Assembly: GCA_017467565.1 (NCBI GenBank)
Contig: JAFUSV010000105.1
Span: 1-37,031 of the forward strand
From: Prevotella sp.
Lineage (GTDB): Bacteria; Bacteroidota; Bacteroidia; Bacteroidales; Bacteroidaceae
Direction: 5' to 3'
Length of the DNA: 37,031 nt
Shown here: piece after piece, positions 24,368 through 31,629 of the stretch
Layout of the letters: the number at the start of each line of letters is the position of its first letter
Numbering within the stretch: the first letter of the stretch is position 1
Notes under the pieces: generated by a model
What the model saw: only the letters and a program-made list of their open reading frames with translations
Database searches by the model: none
What the model was told of the DNA's origin: nothing
Made by a program: the position numbers and the translations under genes

Positions 24368-24399
24368 CAAAAGTACGACTTTTTTCTGAGACAAACAAA
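24368..24399 (-). promoter_or_regulatory. Promoter of the HU/SPOR gene
   Basis: Minus strand TTTG (24399-24396), 20 bp, TACTTTTG (24375-24368). Transcription should begin within a few bases of the GTG at 24362. Divergent from the rfbC promoter. Confidence 0.8.
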
Positions 24400-24417
24400 T
24401 AAAAAAGCGAAAAAACG

Positions 24418-24449
24418 TTTCCGAATTACAAATATATTTCTTACTTTTG
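24418..24449 (+). promoter_or_regulatory. Promoter of rfbC
   Basis: TTTC at 24418-24421 (one mismatch), 20 bp, TACTTTTG at 24442-24449. Expected leader about 25 nt to the ATG at 24479. Confidence 0.7.
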
Positions 24450-24478
24450 CACTCGAAAATAAGCACTAACTACGAGAA

Positions 24479-25027
24479 ATGAATTATAGGGAAACTGAAA
24501 TAAAAGGAGTGTATATTATTGAACCACGGGTATTTACAGATGCTCGCGGTTACTTTATGGAAGCCTTCAAACAGGCAGAATTCGATGATCACATCGGTCA
24601 CGTAGACTTTATTCAGGACAACGAGTCCATGTCGTCACGCAACGTGCTGCGTGGTCTTCACTATCAGAAAGGTGAATACTCGCAGGCCAAGTTGGTGAGG
24701 GTCATCAAAGGGAGCGTACTCGATGTGGCTGTCGACATCCGTAAGAGTTCGCCGACCTTCGGCCGCCATGTCGCTGTCGAGCTGAGCGAGACGAACAAGA
24801 AGCAGTTCTTCATCCCTCGTGGTTTTGCCCACGGTTTCTTGGTGCTCAGTGATGAGGCTATATTTACCTATAAAGTAGATAATGTATATGCCCCGCAGGC
24901 AGAAGCCGGCATTCGCTGGGATGACCCGCAGCTGGGCATAGAGTGGCCTGTCAGTGCCAGTGACGTGCTGACGAGTGAGAAGGATTTGAAGGCACCGTTC
25001 CTGCGTGACGCGGTGCTGTTCGACTAA
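24479..25027 (+). CDS. rfbC: dTDP-4-dehydrorhamnose 3,5-epimerase
   Basis: 182 residues, the normal length for RmlC/RfbC, a cupin-fold enzyme of dTDP-L-rhamnose synthesis for cell-surface polysaccharide. Conserved features include PRVFTDARGYFMEAF, the catalytic His in NVLRGLHYQ, IPRGFAHGFLVLSD and TYKVDNVYAPQAEAGIRWDDP. It has its own promoter. The other rhamnose genes (rfbA, rfbB, rfbD) are not in the window; the next gene is an unrelated lipoprotein. Confidence 0.95.
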   Translation: MNYRETEIKGVYIIEPRVFTDARGYFMEAFKQAEFDDHIGHVDFIQDNESMSSRNVLRGLHYQKGEYSQAKLVRVIKGSVLDVAVDIRKSSPTFGRHVAVELSETNKKQFFIPRGFAHGFLVLSDEAIFTYKVDNVYAPQAEAGIRWDDPQLGIEWPVSASDVLTSEKDLKAPFLRDAVLFD

Positions 25028-25041
25028 TACATGGTATGTGT

Positions 25042-25842
25042 ATGAAGTATGTTTGTACGATACTCTCAGTAGTGGGCTTGCTCCTCTTTGCTACGGCCTG
25101 TAAGCAGCAGCCTCAGCCTCAGGTTGCAGACACCTCCAAGGAAGACAAGGCTGCCAAGCAGATGCTGCAGGGTGTCTGGGTCGACGAGCTGACAGGCGAG
25201 GTATCGTTCAGGGCCAAGGGCGACACCATCTATTATGCTGATGCCACGTCGTTGCCTGCCTATTTCCGTGTCATAGGCGACACGCTGGAACTGGGCAGAC
25301 AGGGTTACCTGCTGGTGACGCTGACGGACGACTGTCTGGCATTCCTCAATCAGACGGGCGACGAAGTACGGCTGGTGAAGGGTGATGAAGAGATGCAGGC
25401 CGACACGCTGTCCTTGCCTCAGCCGCAGGTGCTGCAGGTGAACGAGGTCGTGCAGCGTGACTCTGTCGTGATGTATGGTGGAGAGCGCTATCACTGGTAT
25501 ATCTATGTCAACCCCACCAAGTACAGGGTGACGCGCACGGCCACCAATACCGATGGGGTGGAGATAGAAAAAGAATACTACGATAATATCATTCACGTCA
25601 GCCTGTTCCAGGGCAAGCGGAAACTGTTCTCGCAGAACTTCAGTAAGAAGATGTATGCCAACGACGTGCCGGAACAGTTCTTGACGCAGGCCATCTTAGG
25701 CAACATGCAGTACACCCATGTGGATGCAGAGGGTTTTCACTTCGATGCTACCATCTGCATACCCGACGAGGCCAGCTGCTATGTCGTAGAGACGCTGGTG
25801 GGTATTGACGGCAATGTCAGTATGAGGCTGTTGGACTATTGA
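25042..25842 (+). CDS. Hypothetical lipoprotein (DUF4738-like)
   Basis: 266 residues from ATG 25042 (an ATG at 25036 would add two). The signal peptide ends FATAC with Cys19 or so, then Gln/Pro-rich KQQPQPQ, typical of a lipoprotein. The first half reads like a small beta domain comparing states (GVWVDELTGEVSFRAKGDTIYY), and the second half (YVNPTKYRVTRTATN to CIPDEASCYVVETL) resembles DUF4738 from Bacteroidales; this is a memory-based match with moderate certainty. Function unknown. It follows rfbC closely and its end overlaps nudC by 26 bp in the opposite direction. Confidence 0.75.
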   Translation: MKYVCTILSVVGLLLFATACKQQPQPQVADTSKEDKAAKQMLQGVWVDELTGEVSFRAKGDTIYYADATSLPAYFRVIGDTLELGRQGYLLVTLTDDCLAFLNQTGDEVRLVKGDEEMQADTLSLPQPQVLQVNEVVQRDSVVMYGGERYHWYIYVNPTKYRVTRTATNTDGVEIEKEYYDNIIHVSLFQGKRKLFSQNFSKKMYANDVPEQFLTQAILGNMQYTHVDAEGFHFDATICIPDEASCYVVETLVGIDGNVSMRLLDY

Positions 25843-26641
25843 GCCAGTCGTCAATGAGACGGCGGGCTATAGAGAGTTTCTCAGGTAGGTTAGGCAGGTG
25901 GTCACGATGGAACCAACCTGCCTTTTTCAGTTCCTCGCGCTGCACATGCAACTCGCCGCTGTCATAGTCGGCGTGGAAACCCACCATCAGGCCGCTGGGG
26001 TAGGGCCAGGGCTGCGAGTCGTAGTAGCGCAGGTTCTTGATGCGCAGTCCCGTCTCCTCCATCACCTCGCGCTCTACAGCCTGTTCGAGCGTCTCGCCCG
26101 TCTCCACGAAACCGGCGATGAGTCCGTAGAAATCGCGCTTGAAGCTGCGGCCGCGAGCCAGCAGCACCTCGTCTTCTCCACGATGTATGAGCACGATGAC
26201 TGCCGTGGCCAGCTGTGGCCACACCTCCTTGCCACATTGTTCGCAGCGCTTGGAGATGTCGGTATGAAACTTCATGGTGCCTCCGCACACCCCGCAGAAC
26301 TTCGTGTTACGGTCCCAGTAGAGCAGTTCGGCACATTTGCCAGCCTTCAGGTAGAGCGCCTCGGGCAGCTTGTAGTAGCTTTGTCGCAGGGGGCACATCA
26401 CGAATGATTGACCATTTGGCCATTTGCCATCTGCCATTTGAATGTCGCTGGCAGAGGTGATGGGCGCATCGATGCTGTAGGCTTTCACCTCAATGCCGTC
26501 AAGAGGCGTGATATTGAGTACCGTCGTCCAGGGTTTCACTTCTGTCGGAGGCTCCTCCTGAAGCGGAACCGTATAGCACTCACCCTCAGCATGTTGCAGC
26601 AGCAGGTCGTCCTTGCAAAATACAAACCAATATTTCTTCAT
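25817..26641 (-). CDS. nudC: NAD+ diphosphatase (NADH pyrophosphatase)
   Basis: 274 residues. The zinc ribbon (FCGVCGG and RCEQCGKEVWP) near 115-140 precedes the Nudix domain, with the box seen in GFVETGETLEQAVEREVMEETGL, followed by the NudC-type SQPWPYPSGLM specific for NAD(H). It hydrolyses NAD(H) to NMN(H) and AMP and may also decap NAD-RNA. Residues about 67-77 come from short CCATTTG repeats. It follows the 5'-nucleotidase gene on the same strand by 48 bp; both act in nucleotide breakdown. Confidence 0.94.
   Translation of the reverse strand: MKKYWFVFCKDDLLLQHAEGECYTVPLQEEPPTEVKPWTTVLNITPLDGIEVKAYSIDAPITSASDIQMADGKWPNGQSFVMCPLRQSYYKLPEALYLKAGKCAELLYWDRNTKFCGVCGGTMKFHTDISKRCEQCGKEVWPQLATAVIVLIHRGEDEVLLARGRSFKRDFYGLIAGFVETGETLEQAVEREVMEETGLRIKNLRYYDSQPWPYPSGLMVGFHADYDSGELHVQREELKKAGWFHRDHLPNLPEKLSIARRLIDDWLNSPTASY
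26412..26440. repeat. CCATTTG heptads inside nudC
   Basis: CCATTTG at 26412, 26420 and 26434 and CCATCTG at 26427, near-perfect 7-bp spacing with one extra base. Read in the nudC frame on the minus strand as QMADGKWPNGQ. Confidence 0.7.
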
Positions 26642-26653
26642 TATCTATTAGTA

Positions 26654-26674
26654 TAGAGTTTAGGGTGTAGAGTA
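26654..26674. repeat. Short heptad run (TAGAGTT/TAGGGTG/TAGAGTA)
   Basis: Three 7-bp units in the 48-bp spacer between the 5'-nucleotidase and nudC genes. Small, but of the same heptad type as the other spacers. Confidence 0.5.
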
Positions 26675-26689
26675 GGCTACTGCCCTTGT

Positions 26690-28429
26690 TTATTCGTCGA
26701 ACAAAAGTTTTCGGTCGCGTTGGCCGGCAGGCACCGTCCATTCTTCGGGTACGAAGCGCCAGTTGTGGTTAGCCTGCGGGTGTACCGTCCCCATGCGTTC
26801 TATCTCCTTCATCAGGTAGTGTCGCAGATCCAGGTCCGACCGGTAGATGATGCGGCTGTCAATGTCGGCCTTGGCGATGCCGGCACCCTTGATTAGCAGT
26901 TCACCGCCCCCGTTGGCACGGTAGCTGTTCATCACCACCTTATATGTAGCCGTCTCGTCGAAAGGCTGTCCGTTGCTCATTTGCAGGATGTGCACCTTCT
27001 GTCCGTAGGGCTTGGTGACGTCCACCTCATAGTCGATGCCCGCGGCCGAATCGAAATTGAACGTATAGTTGACAAAGCCCATGCGCTGCTGGTCGCCATG
27101 CGTACGTTCGCTGAGCAGCAGCAGGTGGTCGTCGGCATTCTTCATCGTGTTGACCCACCGGTCGTAGCTCTCTTCGAGGTGGCACTTGATTTCGCGTCCG
27201 GTCATCTTCAGCACATAGAGCTGATTCTCAAAGCGATAGAGCTTGAACATATCGGCCACCGTGACGTCGCCGGCATCAATCTTGCTGTCGAACGACAGAG
27301 GCGCATTCAGCGAGATGTCGGCTTTGGAAATCTGCAGCTGCAGGTTGTGTATGAAGTCCGTGAAGGCAGAGTTGCCAAAGTAACTGTCGCGAGTGCGGGC
27401 TGCCGTCTCGAATCGGCCGATACGTCGGCCTGCATACTGCTTGATACGCTCTATCTGAGGCTGGAAGTGAGCCACCATCTCCTCGTCGATAGCCTCATCG
27501 CAGATGTTGACGATGTCGCCCTTGATGTCCTTCTTCGTCAGCCGTCCGTCGTCGAAGGTCAGTTCTATCTGTGCATCAGCCACGTTGCGTGCCCAGCACG
27601 AGGGGTCGAGTATCAGCACCTGCCGTCCTTCAGCGTTGGTTATCCAGTCGTTGTGCTGCGTATGGTCATGACCGAAGAAGATGATGTCAAAGCCGGGTAT
27701 CTCGCGGGCTACCCGTTCAGTAGCGTCTTCCTCGATGCCGCCCTCCATGGTGATGCCGCCGTTCTTGCCGCTGTGAAACAAGCCGACGATCAGGTCGGCA
27801 TGTTCCACCTCTTTTATATATGGTACCCATTGGCGGGCACAGGTCACCATGTCCTGAAATGTCAGTCCCTTCCACAGTGACTCGTTGAGCCAGCAGGGAA
27901 TGGTAGGCGTGAGCATGCCGAGGATGGCTATCCTGACGCCGTCACGTACGTACACCTGATAGGGCTTCACGTAGGGCATGCCCTTCTCGCGGTCAATGAT
28001 GTTGGCACCCAGCATGGGACATTTCACCTCGCGTATCCACTTGTCGTAGACCTGATGGCCTGTCTCCACGTCGTGGTTGCCGAAGGTCTCGGCGTCGTAC
28101 TTCATGTAGTTGACCACCGAGGCCGCTATGTTTTCCTCCTTGGTTTCCACATAGTTAGACCAGTAGCACGTAGGCTGACCTTGCAAGATGTCGCCGTTGT
28201 CGATAAGCAGCAGTCGGTCGCCATACTCTTCACGCAGGCGTTTCACGTAGGTGTTGACTCTCACCATCGTCCCCTGCAGCTCCTTGCCCTCCACGAAGTC
28301 GTAGGGGAAGAAGTGTCCGTGTACGTCGCTAGTCTCGATAATACGTAGCTTGATGGTCTTGGTCTGTGCCATAGTAATTAGTGAAATCATGCACATCAGT
28401 GCACTGGCAATGATAGCATTTTTGTTCAT
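26690..28429 (-). CDS. 5'-nucleotidase / 2',3'-cyclic phosphodiesterase family secreted enzyme
   Basis: 579 residues from ATG 28429, chosen because MNKNAIIASALMCMISLITMAQ is a signal peptide; the frame extends further upstream without one. The metallophosphatase domain carries IETSDVHGHFFPYD, DNGDILQG, FGNHDVETG, LFHSGKNGG and FGHDHTQHND. The C-terminal 5_nucleotid_C domain ends with VVMNSYRANGGG. It likely removes phosphate from nucleotides in the periplasm. nudC follows. A TACCTTTG element lies just upstream at 28456-28449. Confidence 0.92.
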   Translation of the reverse strand: MNKNAIIASALMCMISLITMAQTKTIKLRIIETSDVHGHFFPYDFVEGKELQGTMVRVNTYVKRLREEYGDRLLLIDNGDILQGQPTCYWSNYVETKEENIAASVVNYMKYDAETFGNHDVETGHQVYDKWIREVKCPMLGANIIDREKGMPYVKPYQVYVRDGVRIAILGMLTPTIPCWLNESLWKGLTFQDMVTCARQWVPYIKEVEHADLIVGLFHSGKNGGITMEGGIEEDATERVAREIPGFDIIFFGHDHTQHNDWITNAEGRQVLILDPSCWARNVADAQIELTFDDGRLTKKDIKGDIVNICDEAIDEEMVAHFQPQIERIKQYAGRRIGRFETAARTRDSYFGNSAFTDFIHNLQLQISKADISLNAPLSFDSKIDAGDVTVADMFKLYRFENQLYVLKMTGREIKCHLEESYDRWVNTMKNADDHLLLLSERTHGDQQRMGFVNYTFNFDSAAGIDYEVDVTKPYGQKVHILQMSNGQPFDETATYKVVMNSYRANGGGELLIKGAGIAKADIDSRIIYRSDLDLRHYLMKEIERMGTVHPQANHNWRFVPEEWTVPAGQRDRKLLFDE

Positions 28430-28448
28430 AATCTGTATATTTTGTGTG

Positions 28449-28456
28449 CAAAGGTA
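28449..28456 (-). promoter_or_regulatory. Possible -7 element of the 5'-nucleotidase gene
   Basis: TACCTTTG on the minus strand, 20 nt upstream of ATG 28429. The expected TTTG position reads AGTG, so the -33 box is weak. Confidence 0.5.
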
Positions 28457-28530
28457 CGAAAAAAAACTGTCATTCGCACTCTTCGGCACAAAAATTGCTG
28501 TCTTTTTATAAAGAAAGGAGACATAGGATT

Positions 28531-29199
28531 ATGGCATTTATAGATTATTACAAGATTTTAGGCGTCGACAAGACGATAGCGCAGAAGGATGTGAAGAAGG
28601 CATACCTGAAGCGAGCCAAGCAGTTTCACCCCGACCTTCACCCCGATGACCCGAAGGCGAAGGCGAAGTTCCAGGCTTTGAACGAAGCCTACGACGTCAT
28701 TGGTGACCCGGAGAAACGCAAGAAGTACGACCAGTATGGCGAGCAGTGGAAGGAGGCCGATGCCTTCGGTGCCGGAGGTGCCGGCTTCCGTGGCGGCGGC
28801 TCGCCGTTCGACGGCTTCGACTTCTCAGCCTTTAAGGGCGGTGGAGGTGGTGGCGGCTTCAGTTCGTTCTTCGAGGATTTGTTCGGCAACTTCTCTGGCG
28901 GCAAGTCTCAAGGCCAGGGCTTCAGCGGTTTCGGTGGTTCGCATGCCCCCGCTGAGTCTCAGGCCCAGATGGATCTCGACCTCTACACGGCCCTGTTAGG
29001 TGGCGAGGTGGTCGTCAGCATTGGTGGTGGTCAGAAGCTCAGGCTGAAAGTCAAGCCCTGCACGCAACCCGGCACCAAGGTCCGTCTGCGTGGGAAAGGG
29101 CAGGGTGGTACCGACCTCATCCTGACCTTCAACGTGAAGTTGCCCGCCAGCCTCACGCCTCGTCAGCAGGAGCTGTTACGCCAGATGCAGCTTTCGTAA
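28531..29199 (+). CDS. DnaJ/CbpA-like co-chaperone
   Basis: 222 residues from ATG 28531. The J domain (about 1-70) has the HPD motif in KQFHPDLHPDDP, which activates DnaK; a Gly/Phe-rich linker follows (FRGGGSPFDGF, FKGGGGGGGFSSFFEDLFGNF), then one beta-sandwich substrate domain (LGGEVVVSIGGGQKLRLKV). No zinc-finger Cys motifs are present, so it is CbpA-type, but shorter than E. coli CbpA (about 306). Upstream 28514-28520 reads AAAGGAG, a strong Shine-Dalgarno unusual for this phylum, and supports this start over an upstream in-frame one at 28444. Divergent from the 5'-nucleotidase gene. Confidence 0.9.
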   Translation: MAFIDYYKILGVDKTIAQKDVKKAYLKRAKQFHPDLHPDDPKAKAKFQALNEAYDVIGDPEKRKKYDQYGEQWKEADAFGAGGAGFRGGGSPFDGFDFSAFKGGGGGGGFSSFFEDLFGNFSGGKSQGQGFSGFGGSHAPAESQAQMDLDLYTALLGGEVVVSIGGGQKLRLKVKPCTQPGTKVRLRGKGQGGTDLILTFNVKLPASLTPRQQELLRQMQLS

Positions 29200-29218
29200 A
29201 GAGTGTCACTTTTGTGCT

Positions 29219-29311
29219 ATATCCTGCAGAAAAAATGGTGATTTGCAACTTCTTCTGACATATTTCTGCCAAATCCAGCGCCAAAGTCAACGGAAATTTG
29301 TAATTTTGCAG
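29219..29311. repeat. 93-bp direct repeat, copy A (promoter region of the nuclease gene)
   Basis: Matches 30051-30143 at a constant offset of 832 bp without indels, with about 80 of 93 positions identical by eye. It contains TAATTTTG (29301-29308). The sequences diverge immediately after the following GCA. Confidence 0.85.
29301..29308 (+). promoter_or_regulatory. Probable -7 element of the CdiA-C-like gene
   Basis: TAATTTTG 28 nt upstream of ATG 29336. The -33 position lacks TTTG, so strength is uncertain. The identical element recurs in copy B at 30133-30140, where no gene follows. Confidence 0.5.
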
Positions 29312-29335
29312 GTTGTAGACTATCAAGCGAAACTA

Positions 29336-29890
29336 ATGGGAGAACAGATATCCGACATAGCGCAAGAATTGGAACGGCTGAACACTTTGAAAGGAAAACC
29401 GTTCATTAGACAGTTGGAACTGATAACACGCTACAAGGGATTTCTACCCATTGAGAGCGAGCCGTCAGTTTTTCACGTTGGCATGGAGCAGGACAAGGAC
29501 TACAAGTTGCTGATTGATGCAGCCCGCAAGGCGGTTGAGCAAGGCTATACGGTATACCTGCTGCCCAATCCAAGAAACTGCCGCACGGCTGACTTCATTT
29601 TTGAGAAGAAGGGTTCCTATGCAATGTATGACCTGAAAACCGTATATGGAAAAGGCTCTGTTGGTACACAATTGCTGGACTCTATCGGACAGAGTAACCG
29701 CATATTACTCAACATCACGTCGGACTACAACGCTCGTCTGTTGGCTGCTGACATCAAGACTTACTTCGAGGTTAACCGCAAAGCCATAGAGGTACTCCTG
29801 TTCAAAGGCAAGAAAGCAATATCAGTAAACAGATATGCCACTCAAAGCCCTAAGTTCTATCGGCAGTTCCGCAAGAAATACGAGCAATAG
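29336..29890 (+). CDS. Small protein resembling CdiA C-terminal (tRNA nuclease-like) domains
   Basis: 184 residues from ATG 29336; the frame opens at 29243, but the promoter element lies after that. The C-terminal half has NCRTADFIFEKKGSYAMYDLKTVYG, resembling the D-x(n)-(D/E)xK-like core of nuclease toxins (CdiA-C type), followed by GTQLLDSIGQSNRILLNI, the Q-containing helix common to these domains. The N-terminal half (KGKPFIRQLELITRYKGFLP) is unknown. It lacks secretion or delivery domains and no immunity gene is adjacent on the same strand. It may be a mobile-element protein rather than a toxin. Confidence 0.55.
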   Translation: MGEQISDIAQELERLNTLKGKPFIRQLELITRYKGFLPIESEPSVFHVGMEQDKDYKLLIDAARKAVEQGYTVYLLPNPRNCRTADFIFEKKGSYAMYDLKTVYGKGSVGTQLLDSIGQSNRILLNITSDYNARLLAADIKTYFEVNRKAIEVLLFKGKKAISVNRYATQSPKFYRQFRKKYEQ

Positions 29891-29921
29891 AAAAAGCCGC
29901 ACCATACATGATGCAGCCTTT
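29891..29921. terminator. Bidirectional intrinsic terminator
   Basis: GCCGCACCAT at 29896-29905 pairs imperfectly with the ATGATGCAGC stretch; on the minus strand GCTGCATCAT pairs with ATGGTGCGGC using GU pairs and is followed by TTTTT (complement of 29891-29895). On the plus strand a TTTT follows the hairpin. It lies right behind the nuclease stop and at the end of the candidate minus-strand RNA. Confidence 0.7.
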
Positions 29922-29995
29922 TATTCAAATGGAGCAGTATCTGTAAAGCCTTACTCCCCGCACTCAGCGGCGTAGCCAGAACATTTCTTCTGACG
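29891..29995 (-). ncRNA. Candidate ~100-nt small RNA, minus strand
   Basis: It begins at a perfect promoter (30030-29999) and ends at the terminator at 29921-29891. The transcript contains CCGC-TGAGT-GCGG and GGAG/CTCC pairings. Its longest ATG-started peptide is only six codons (MFWLRR, ATG at 29977-29975). A longer frame without ATG continues into the nuclease gene; no protein family was recognised in it. I found no match to a known RNA class from memory. Confidence 0.5.
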
Positions 29996-29998
29996 GTG

Positions 29999-30030
29999 CA
30001 AAGATAGGAAGAATTCTCGAAATTTCCAAA
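29999..30030 (-). promoter_or_regulatory. Strong orphan promoter, minus strand
   Basis: TTTG (30030-30027), 20 bp, TATCTTTG (30006-29999) on the minus strand. It has no protein gene behind it before the terminator at 29921-29891. Confidence 0.75.
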
Positions 30031-30050
30031 TTTTCCCACCACTTTCTGAC

Positions 30051-30143
30051 ATATCCAGCAGAAAAATTGGGAATTTACAATTTCTTGTAACATATTTCTG
30101 CCAAATTCTGCGTCAAAGTCAACGAAAATTTGTAATTTTGCAT
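30051..30143. repeat. 93-bp direct repeat, copy B
   Basis: See copy A. It again contains TAATTTTG (30133-30140) facing right, but 30144-30305 shows only stop-interrupted short frames in the plus direction, so it is an orphan promoter copy. That stretch also contains no hairpin or RNA gene that I recognise. Confidence 0.85.
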
Positions 30144-30305
30144 CAGATTCCGTCCAAACGGCGGCTTCCAAGAGATAATGTGTAAACACTAAAGAAATGT
30201 GCGTATGATAAGATAAAGATATAAGGACATAAGACTGCGCTCGACCCATGGTCGCTTTGCCCAGCAAAGAACGTCCACTTTTGATCCTTGCTTCTGATTA
30301 AACTT

Positions 30306-30998
30306 TTATTTATTGTTTGGAATACCTTTCTTTATAAAATCAAATAATCCATCCCCCAGTTTTGTTCTTTTATATAGATATACATTCTCTGGGTTTCTTA
30401 CCATACGATTTCCTCCTCTCCAATGGCTGTCATAATAATCTTTGGCACTTAATTTCTCTGCTAAACCTAATGACTCTAAATCCCATAGTTGTGCCCTAAT
30501 ATCCTCATTGTCAGCATAAGTCTTATTTTCACTTATTTTTTTTACGATAGAATCTTCTCTGGAGTGTTTTTCCAAGATTTTGAGAATTCCGATTCCCAAA
30601 TAGTCGAGTTGCTCTATTTTTCGCAAATAGATTTGTTTTCGAGACCAATCTTTATTGCCTGGATGGCAACATGCGGTAACATATGATGCATATAAATCTC
30701 TTTTTTTTGAAATCATCTCGTCTTTTGCAAGCTGAATTGTTTGCATTAGGTCTTTCTTTATCACAGGTTCCTCCACAAATAACTTTCCAAGCACAATTTC
30801 ATTTAGCCATTCCAAATGTTCCAATAATTTCTGTAGAAAATCTACGACATTATTATATTGAAGAGCATTTTGATAGTCAAAATAAAGATTTGCCCCAATC
30901 CCCAAAACAGGATGCTGACCATTAGCGACAATTTTTACAATGCTTTCAAGCAAGAATTTTAGTTTTGATGTTTTCTCTAATTCGTTCTCCATATTCAT
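30306..30998 (-). CDS. Unrecognised protein, last gene of the defence operon
   Basis: 230 residues, mostly helical by composition, Lys/Glu-rich and AT-rich in codons. I do not recognise the family. The N-terminus (ENELEKTSKLKFLLESIVKI) and middle (KKDLMQTIQLAKDEMISKKRDLYASYVTACCHPGN) look like helical bundles. The C-terminal third (EDIRAQLWDLESLGLAEKL and RTKLGDGLFDFIKKG) resembles a winged-helix module, which would suit a sensor or DNA/RNA-binding partner. Start and upstream stop share one base (TAATG), so translation is coupled to the GIY-YIG gene. Inference: accessory subunit of the operon's system. Confidence 0.75.
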   Translation of the reverse strand: MNMENELEKTSKLKFLLESIVKIVANGQHPVLGIGANLYFDYQNALQYNNVVDFLQKLLEHLEWLNEIVLGKLFVEEPVIKKDLMQTIQLAKDEMISKKRDLYASYVTACCHPGNKDWSRKQIYLRKIEQLDYLGIGILKILEKHSREDSIVKKISENKTYADNEDIRAQLWDLESLGLAEKLSAKDYYDSHWRGGNRMVRNPENVYLYKRTKLGDGLFDFIKKGIPNNK

Positions 30999-31627
30999 TA
31001 TTCTTCAAACGGATATGTTTCGTCGTAAATGTCGCTTAGTAGTTTCTCTTTGTAGAGCCAGTGAGCACCAGGGGCAATGTGCTTGACCTTGTAGCCTTTC
31101 AACTTGGCAGAGAGTGAACTGATAGAAGTTTCCTCGCCCTCGTAGCTTATTCTCCGTTCCGATACAATCGTAACGGTTATCGTTGGGTCGTCTTTCCATT
31201 GCAGTACATCACCCTTTTGCATTCCCATTTCGTAGAAGTTGAGCGGTGGACGATGAATCTGAGCCTTTGCCGATGCAGCCTTATCGTCATCAGTCAAGTC
31301 ACTTTCTATTTCGTCGCTCACTTCTTCCGTTACGTCGGTATGGTGGAATAGTTCAAGAATGGCCTTGGCCTGTTCCACTTGTATGCGGAAAAATTCACGG
31401 TTGGTATTGATGCGCTGCGGTGCAAATGCCGTATGCAGGGCTTTCTCAATCTTGGCGCAGTCGCCTTTCTTTACCTTGCAAGCAAACTGGCACTCAAAGG
31501 GAACAGGAACGCCTGTTGTATAGAGTTCCTTCATCCTCTTGTCTATATCTTCCTGTGTCGTCATGCCAATCTTCACAAGGCCTGGCATTACAGGGTTAGT
31601 TAAAAGATAAACTATTCCGTATTCCAT
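30998..31627 (-). CDS. GIY-YIG (T5orf172-type) protein with DUF4357-like C-terminus
   Basis: 209 residues. Residues 1-95 match the T5orf172 subgroup of GIY-YIG nucleases: GIVYLLTNP, MPGLVKIGMT, then Arg in DKRMKEL, VPFECQFACKV, an EKALHTAFAPQR helix and NREFFRI. The first signature motif reads GIV and the second KIG, as is common in this subgroup, so activity is likely but not certain. Residues about 130-209 begin PPLNFYEMGMQKGDVLQW, like DUF4357, often next to restriction enzymes. It starts 2 bp after the ApeA-like gene. Confidence 0.85.
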   Translation of the reverse strand: MEYGIVYLLTNPVMPGLVKIGMTTQEDIDKRMKELYTTGVPVPFECQFACKVKKGDCAKIEKALHTAFAPQRINTNREFFRIQVEQAKAILELFHHTDVTEEVSDEIESDLTDDDKAASAKAQIHRPPLNFYEMGMQKGDVLQWKDDPTITVTIVSERRISYEGEETSISSLSAKLKGYKVKHIAPGAHWLYKEKLLSDIYDETYPFEE

Positions 31628-31629
31628 AA

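Noticed and set aside
29857-30267. A 136-codon minus-strand frame over the small-RNA candidate
   Set aside because: Its ATG lies far upstream of the promoter, it crosses the 93-bp repeat and the nuclease gene end, and no domain is visible.
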